The notes beneath the pieces are model-generated. The model searched no databases. It saw nothing but the letters and a program-made list of their open reading frames with translations, and was not told where the DNA came from. Of a stretch of 64,000 nt of DNA, positions 59,240-64,000 are shown piece by piece. Origin of the DNA: Microvelia longipes (lineage: Eukaryota; Arthropoda; Insecta; Hemiptera; Veliidae). A program made the translations under genes and the position numbers. Within the stretch, counting starts at the first letter, position 1. Each line of letters begins with the position of its first letter. The stretch covers positions 29,422,400-29,486,399 of the forward strand of contig JACMZG010001913.1 of assembly GCA_018340805.1 (NCBI GenBank), written 5' to 3'.

Positions 59240-59460
59240 GAAAAATCGGGTACAGATTACCTCGGAACTTTTCCTCATTACATTGGATTTGCTACGCTCA
59301 TCCTCCCTGCTTCGGACTCGCTTCTCTCGTCTTCAGATAGTAAATGTAACCTTACCATTCTCAGTGGTCACCAATACCACACTGACCACGCTCTATGCTT
59401 CTTAATTCTTTTGATCCAACAAAAATCTTGGATATACTTGTAGTATTGAAACAAAACTTA
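59240..59460 (-). mobile_element. 5S rRNA-derived dispersed repeat, best-preserved body
   Basis: On the minus strand: the leader with GTTGGATCAAAAGAATTAAG, a 5S-like AGCGTGGTCAGTGTGGTATT plus GGTGACC, then ACTATCTGAAGACGAGAGAA, GCGAGTCCGAAGCAGGGAGG and GAGGAAAAGTTCCGAGGTAA. It is the clearest copy from which to define the family. Confidence 0.7.
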
Positions 59461-59623
59461 GTGCACTTATTTATTTGGTGTGGTATACACTTACTATAAG
59501 TAATTGTATATAGTTATATTTTTAAAATTAAGTGAACTCCACATTATTTACAGTGAACTAGGTGTAACGATTAAAATGCGCAATTACGTGCCCAACAATC
59601 TATTTTCTGTTGGTGGTTTATAA

Positions 59624-59639
59624 CCCCCCCCCCCCCCCC
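59624..59639. repeat. poly-C run of 16
   Basis: Sixteen C in a row in an AT-rich context; the length may vary through sequencing error. Confidence 0.95.
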
Positions 59640-60479
59640 TTATTACTATTCTTGTAACTTGATTTTTCCGAAATTTTCTAGGGATCGCACATACTTATCT
59701 CAAAGTTTATACGAAACTATAGTCATCATTCCAAAATCGGCACTGAAAAGCATTTACCCATTTTAAGCTCAGTTTATGCTAGTTTTTAAAATTGTAACCC
59801 ATTTTTTTGGAATTACCGGAAAAGTTTCCGGTAATTTCTAGTAATGCTATTGATGGTTAAAATCGGACTAATGCTAATGTTATTCACCGCAATTAAACTA
59901 GGCTGGTTTTATTGGATTCAGCGGCCTAAAATGCATAAATATAGGTATTTTACCTGACGATAAATATAACTATTAATTTTAATGATTTTTTCTCAGCAAA
60001 CCAGGGTCATGACGTTACATCATCTAGTTTTAAATAAGGTTCTTGTCCTTCCCAAGTTTGATTAAAAATAATAATTCGTTCAAAGAATCCGTGAATCTGT
60101 TAGAAATACACACACACAAGATATCTTGCGGGAGGGCCCTCAATGCTGTTGCTTCGCCTCTGCAGGGAATCAGCTTTATTGCTCTGGGAATTATGCATCA
60201 ATTTAATAATTTTTATCGCATCTATAATAAATAATTATTATAAATGTTTGATTACTAGCCACTCGCCCAATCTATTGAATATAACGAATTTGAGGTTTGG
60301 TGGTACTGAAATGAGAATTTAGCCTATTACAAAGAGGATTTAAAGTTAAATAGGCCATGACCAGGCCATTACAGTTCAATAAACAATAACAAAGTTTAAA
60401 TATAAGCACCGTTATATCTTAAGGTATCTTTTTTCTATTGTTAGTTCAAGCCTCTAAAAACAGGGATTTAAAAAATTAA

Positions 60480-61017
60480 AATCCCGGCAGTAGAGTAAGC
60501 ACAGACAAGAAACAAGTATTGCACATTGCGCATGTCACTCAGCTGTTTGTTGACGTCACATATCCCACCCCTCAGCTGTAGTTCTTGCAGTCGCCATCTT
60601 GCCTTCAGTATGCTTTTCGGCTTTATTGTATAAACTTCGCTAAACCCTACTCTCTCGCGTTTTTCGTCTATTTTATCTATCACTTATGTATTGATAATAC
60701 TTGTTAAAAATTACCAAATTTTAATATTAAGTTAATTGATTCAATCATAAAAAAAAATAATTTAATATTTGTTAAAGTGTTTTAAAGTTTATTATTAGCT
60801 TTATTTGCTTATCGATTTAATAGAGTTCTGTGACTCGACCACATACAAGTTCTGTGCTGAATATTTAATATCGGACACAATTAATAGATTTGTAACTAAT
60901 TAAAATCTTTCTAATCTATGCGTACTTCTTTGTGTTCATAAAGTTATTTGCTGAAAAAATCGTTAATCTACTGCAACGAAAACTAAAAAAAAAAACAACA
61001 ATGATTCTATCTAAAAT
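60480..61017 (+). promoter_or_regulatory. possible promoter and first exon of a downstream gene
   Basis: 60530-60640 is a local GC-richer patch with CAGCTG, a full TGACGTCA (CRE-like) and GCCATCTTG (the complement of a YY1-type CAAGATGGC). About 380 bases on, AACAACAATG at 61001 is followed by five codons and a consensus donor (GTAAGT at 61018). This could be a 5' UTR plus first coding bases of a gene continuing past the window, but no next exon was found. The patch could equally serve a minus-strand transcript. Confidence 0.25.
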
Positions 61018-61279
61018 GTAAGTTAAGTAAAACTAGGTAATTTTATTTTGATTTTGTCATTTTCTTTTATACCTTTTTCTAAAAAAAAATTGTCTATTTA
61101 GTTGCTAGTTTAAGAATTTATAAGAGTTATTCTTTGTATGTAACTTGTTTCTGTGCATTCTTTAAGCATATTTTGATCGATGAATTTTGTATGACTTGTC
61201 ATTTTTATATTAAAAAACTTAACTAATTAAAAATCATTTGTTGTTCCTCTCTAGGTCTTCATTGGTTCATGGTTTAATC

Positions 61280-61560
61280 CAGGTTCGAACCAAAGAAATC
61301 GAGTACAGGGTATATTGGGCCTTCACAGGAGACATACGTGCCAAATATAGTGTTAAACATTTTCCCCTTATCTTCGAAATTTTTTGCTGAGTCATTATTG
61401 CCGCTTGATGACTCAGCTAATTAATTTCCGGATAGCGCGGGACCTAAAAATTGCTTTTTGTATTGCTTAAGTTTCAACTCTCTAGCATTAATACACTGGG
61501 AGCTATGATAATAGACGCACACACACATACAGACAGACAACTAACTACATGAATGACATC
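61280..61560. mobile_element. composite dispersed repeat, partial
   Basis: GAGTACAGGGTATATTGGG at one end and CAACTCTCTAGCATTAATAC with ACACATACAGACAGACAAC at the other, with a distinct middle (TTGATGACTCAGCTAATTAA). The module order matches 54225-54680. Confidence 0.55.
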
Positions 61561-62179
61561 CTTCGTTACAACTTAGTAAAAATCTCTAATAAATAAATCT
61601 TGTCAGTATAACATTTTTTTGGAATCAGGTGGCCAAGTGGAATCGATTCCCTACTTCTCTTTCACTTCTGCTCGAACAACCTCATAAGCGTCATTAAGTG
61701 ATGAAAATTTGCCCATAGGAACATCTACTTTAGACATTCCCTCGGAGAAATCCCTGAGGATCCCACTCTGCCAGGTTCAATAACCAGTAAAACTCCACCG
61801 GGAGACTCATTTACAAGGCTTTATACAGTGAAATGTAATATAGTTCTGGTGCATTGGTCCGCAAGTTGGGCGAATTTTCTTTTAAATGCTTGCTTTCTTG
61901 CTCACCAAACCAGTTTTTGCTCAGGGGGGTTATGCTTCACAGTCGGACAGCAAAAACTGCTTTCACAGTCGCTTTTACGTTTCTGTCAATTTTCAAAGGA
62001 AATGCACATTTTCATACTCTAGGTTGTTCAAAATTATGCTTTTATTTGCATAATGGGCATTGAACTACATTTCAGGCAGTCATACAAAGCTCAGTTTAAA
62101 CTAAGCTACAATTTGGTTTAACGTATTTACTTTGAAAATTGCATACAAAGTGACAGTAAGAAGTGCTACTGTTACGACT

Positions 62180-62420
62180 ATGATGCATTCACTGAAAACC
62201 TTAGCAACCTGAGAACTGGATGGGTGCGCAAGAAAGCATACGCTCTAGCATAAATACTCCGGGAGATACAATGATAACAGACGCACACACATCTTTGTGA
62301 CAAACCAATCCGTAGGTCTTAAATCCCCTGAAATGGATGATCAAGGTGAAATCTAGGCTTTGCAGTTTTAATGCAAACGCATTCATTTTTCAATCTACCT
62401 ACGGTATAAATGGAAAAAAA
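62180..62420. repeat. composite dispersed repeat, 3' part
   Basis: GGGAGATACAATGATAACAG with ACGCACACACA, then CCCTGAAATGGATGATCAAG, then CCTACGGTATAAATGG. Confidence 0.55.
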
Positions 62421-63299
62421 TTAAAAAATATTATTCATCGTAAATTCATGAATAAATATCATAATTGTTAGATGAATTAGTCGTAATGTAATGAAGATAT
62501 GAAACCTGCGTTTGAACAAAATGTAATTTGTTTTATGTGTTTCCAAACTTAACATAAAAGACAAACTTGATCCTGGGCCCTGAACTCAACACACGTTTAC
62601 ACAACAACATATTCACCATTTTTTAACGACCTACAAATCTATTAAAAATGTTTAAGATAATATCAATCCTTTTGATATAAAAATCCTATTTCTATTCTTT
62701 GGACGAAATGTCGGAGAAATATTCGTCGAGTAATTCTTCATAATTTTGTTAACAGAAAACATATTATTGGGCAGGTACTCTGGTATTTGTTGCCTCTGGG
62801 TCAGGTCGTGCCCTCTCACCATCTACTAGGGCTACATTTCGCTTAGCGAGCCTCGATCTAGTCTAAAGACCTTCGTCTTCTAAGCACACCGAAAATCTTC
62901 TTACCTGTTTATATTTTGATTTATTGATAATGTAAGCAAGATACATTAAAAAAATCAAATTATCTGGGCGCTGTTCCTTTATGTAATAGCAGTTAATTAT
63001 AGTTTATTCGATTATAATAGTTAGTTTTGATTACATTAGGTCTATTAATATAGATAACTTTCACCTGGCGTATTTCGGCAATAATCACTAGTGTGTGTTA
63101 GATCTACGCTATTGGGTCATTAAGGCTCTCTCGCCAAAAATAGGGGTAAAATTTATATAAATGTAAACATATCCAGTTGTAAGCAGTTTGAGAATTTCGC
63201 TTTTTAACTCAAATACATACTCAAATTGAGCTCTCTTTAATCTTCAGTGGAAATGCAAGGCGTGATAACGCAAATATTTTACCTATATTAAGGCTTATC
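62421..63299. other. non-coding, no recognised gene
   Basis: Mixed composition. The patch 62760-62890 is GC-richer and may be a repeat fragment; nothing in it could be identified. Confidence 0.35.
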
Positions 63300-63462
63300 T
63301 ATCAGCTGTTATGTTGGTAATTAAGGTATTTGTTTTTAAACTTATAGCGTGGCAATTAAACACCTCAAAAAGACTTTTAATCAGCTGTTAAGCTATTAAT
63401 TTACACTTAGTTTTTAACGCGTTAATACTATTTTACTGTAATAGGGTTGTTATCAGCTGTTT
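63300..63462. promoter_or_regulatory. three spaced ATCAGCTGTT sites
   Basis: ATCAGCTGTT occurs at about 63300, 63380 and 63452, roughly 70-80 bases apart, in otherwise AT-rich DNA. CAGCTG is an E-box core. The same decamer occurs once upstream of FEM1 and a close match lies upstream of COX5A. A regulatory role is only a guess. Confidence 0.25.
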
Positions 63463-63879
63463 TGTAGTTTATATAGGTTAAATCAGGGTGTAGGGTAGGT
63501 TGGGTAGTGTAGTATGCGTCCTGTAGGGTTCAGCTCGTCTCTCCAGCCTTTATTGATTACTGGAATTTTCCATTCTAAAACGCAGTGAATATCAAGGCAT
63601 CCAGCCGTCCTTTTCCTCTTAGGGTAAATAAACAAACCATTAAGGTCCTTTGGCTGTAATGAGGGGTAAAATGCTCTAATATATAAATTTCACCAGTTTT
63701 AAGCCAAATATCAGAATGTCCCTGACTTCCACGCTCGTCTTCTCATTAAAACATGTATCCAATAATTCAATGTTTTAGTATTATAAATAAGTAAATAAAT
63801 AGCCTCTCTAAGGTATATAGTCCAAGAGCCAGACCCAAAAAACTTGACTCATTTCGTACAATTTTTTCTGAAAATATAC

Positions 63880-64000
63880 CATATATTATGAAGGAAAGGC
63901 ATAGTCTGCCTATCCAGAGTGGAGTCCTTAATATGAATGCGCTCGCTCAAAATATAAGAAAATCGCACGAATCCCCGTTTTCTTGCAATAAGTGGTTCCC
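63880..64000. repeat. dispersed repeat shared with 19150-19285
   Basis: CATAGTCTGCCTATCCAGAG to CTTGCAATAAGTGGTTCCC, in the same order as the copy in the transporter intron. It is cut by the window end. Confidence 0.75.

Noticed and set aside
60468..60683. 71-codon minus-strand frame over the possible promoter
   Set aside because: No family resemblance; it overlaps CRE- and YY1-like sites, and the ATGGCG inside it is in another frame that stops after about 13 codons.

Overview
The window looks like nuclear DNA from an insect. It is strongly AT-rich. It has split genes with GT-AG introns of about 0.4 to 5 kb, a nuclear-encoded mitochondrial protein gene, and a dense load of decayed non-LTR retrotransposons, tRNA- and 5S-rRNA-derived repeats, MITE-like foldbacks, (TA)n tracts and minisatellites. 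The order cannot be fixed from the sequence. The cationic amino acid transporter reads like insect slimfast-type proteins. I see no bacterial or viral gene set.

Three host genes are recognisable, all on the + strand. (1) COX5A (5734-6186) is an intact, apparently intronless 150-aa precursor of cytochrome c oxidase subunit 5A. (2) A cationic amino acid transporter of the SLC7A/CAT family runs from 10663 to 33678 in 12 constitutive or alternative exon positions. Its N-terminal exon or exons (about 75 residues) are not in the window. It has two 140-nt exons (21962-22101 and 25897-26036) with identical splice phases. They encode two versions of the same 46-residue segment. Using both, or neither, breaks the frame, so they must be mutually exclusive. 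Vertebrate SLC7A2 makes CAT-2A and CAT-2B by swapping the same segment. (3) A FEM1-family ankyrin protein (40927-52563) has eight exons joining into a complete 649-aa reading frame. It ends in a BC-box-like and a Cul2-box motif, as expected for a substrate receptor of a CUL2 ubiquitin ligase. It resembles FEM1B most but is divergent.

A fourth, small ORF (38283-38573, 96 aa) between the transporter and FEM1 resembles the N-terminal DNA-binding part of Crypton-type tyrosine recombinases and lacks the catalytic half.

Layout: 1-5.6 kb, repeats (a hAT-like nonautonomous element, a 5S-derived repeat, inverted and tandem repeats); 5.7-6.2 kb, COX5A; 6.2-10.6 kb, non-coding with LINE remnants; 10.66-33.7 kb, the transporter, its introns filled with repeats, hairpins and an antisense reverse-transcriptase fossil; 33.7-40.9 kb, AT-rich intergenic DNA with the Crypton-like ORF; 40.9-52.6 kb, FEM1; 52.6-64 kb, no recognised gene, mostly dispersed repeats plus a possible promoter/first exon near 60.5-61.0 kb. 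The three host genes have no obvious pathway in common (respiration, amino acid uptake, protein turnover). The most interesting signals are the mutually exclusive transporter exons, two long hairpins in transporter introns, and a modular repeat family with a 5S rRNA-like block inside it.
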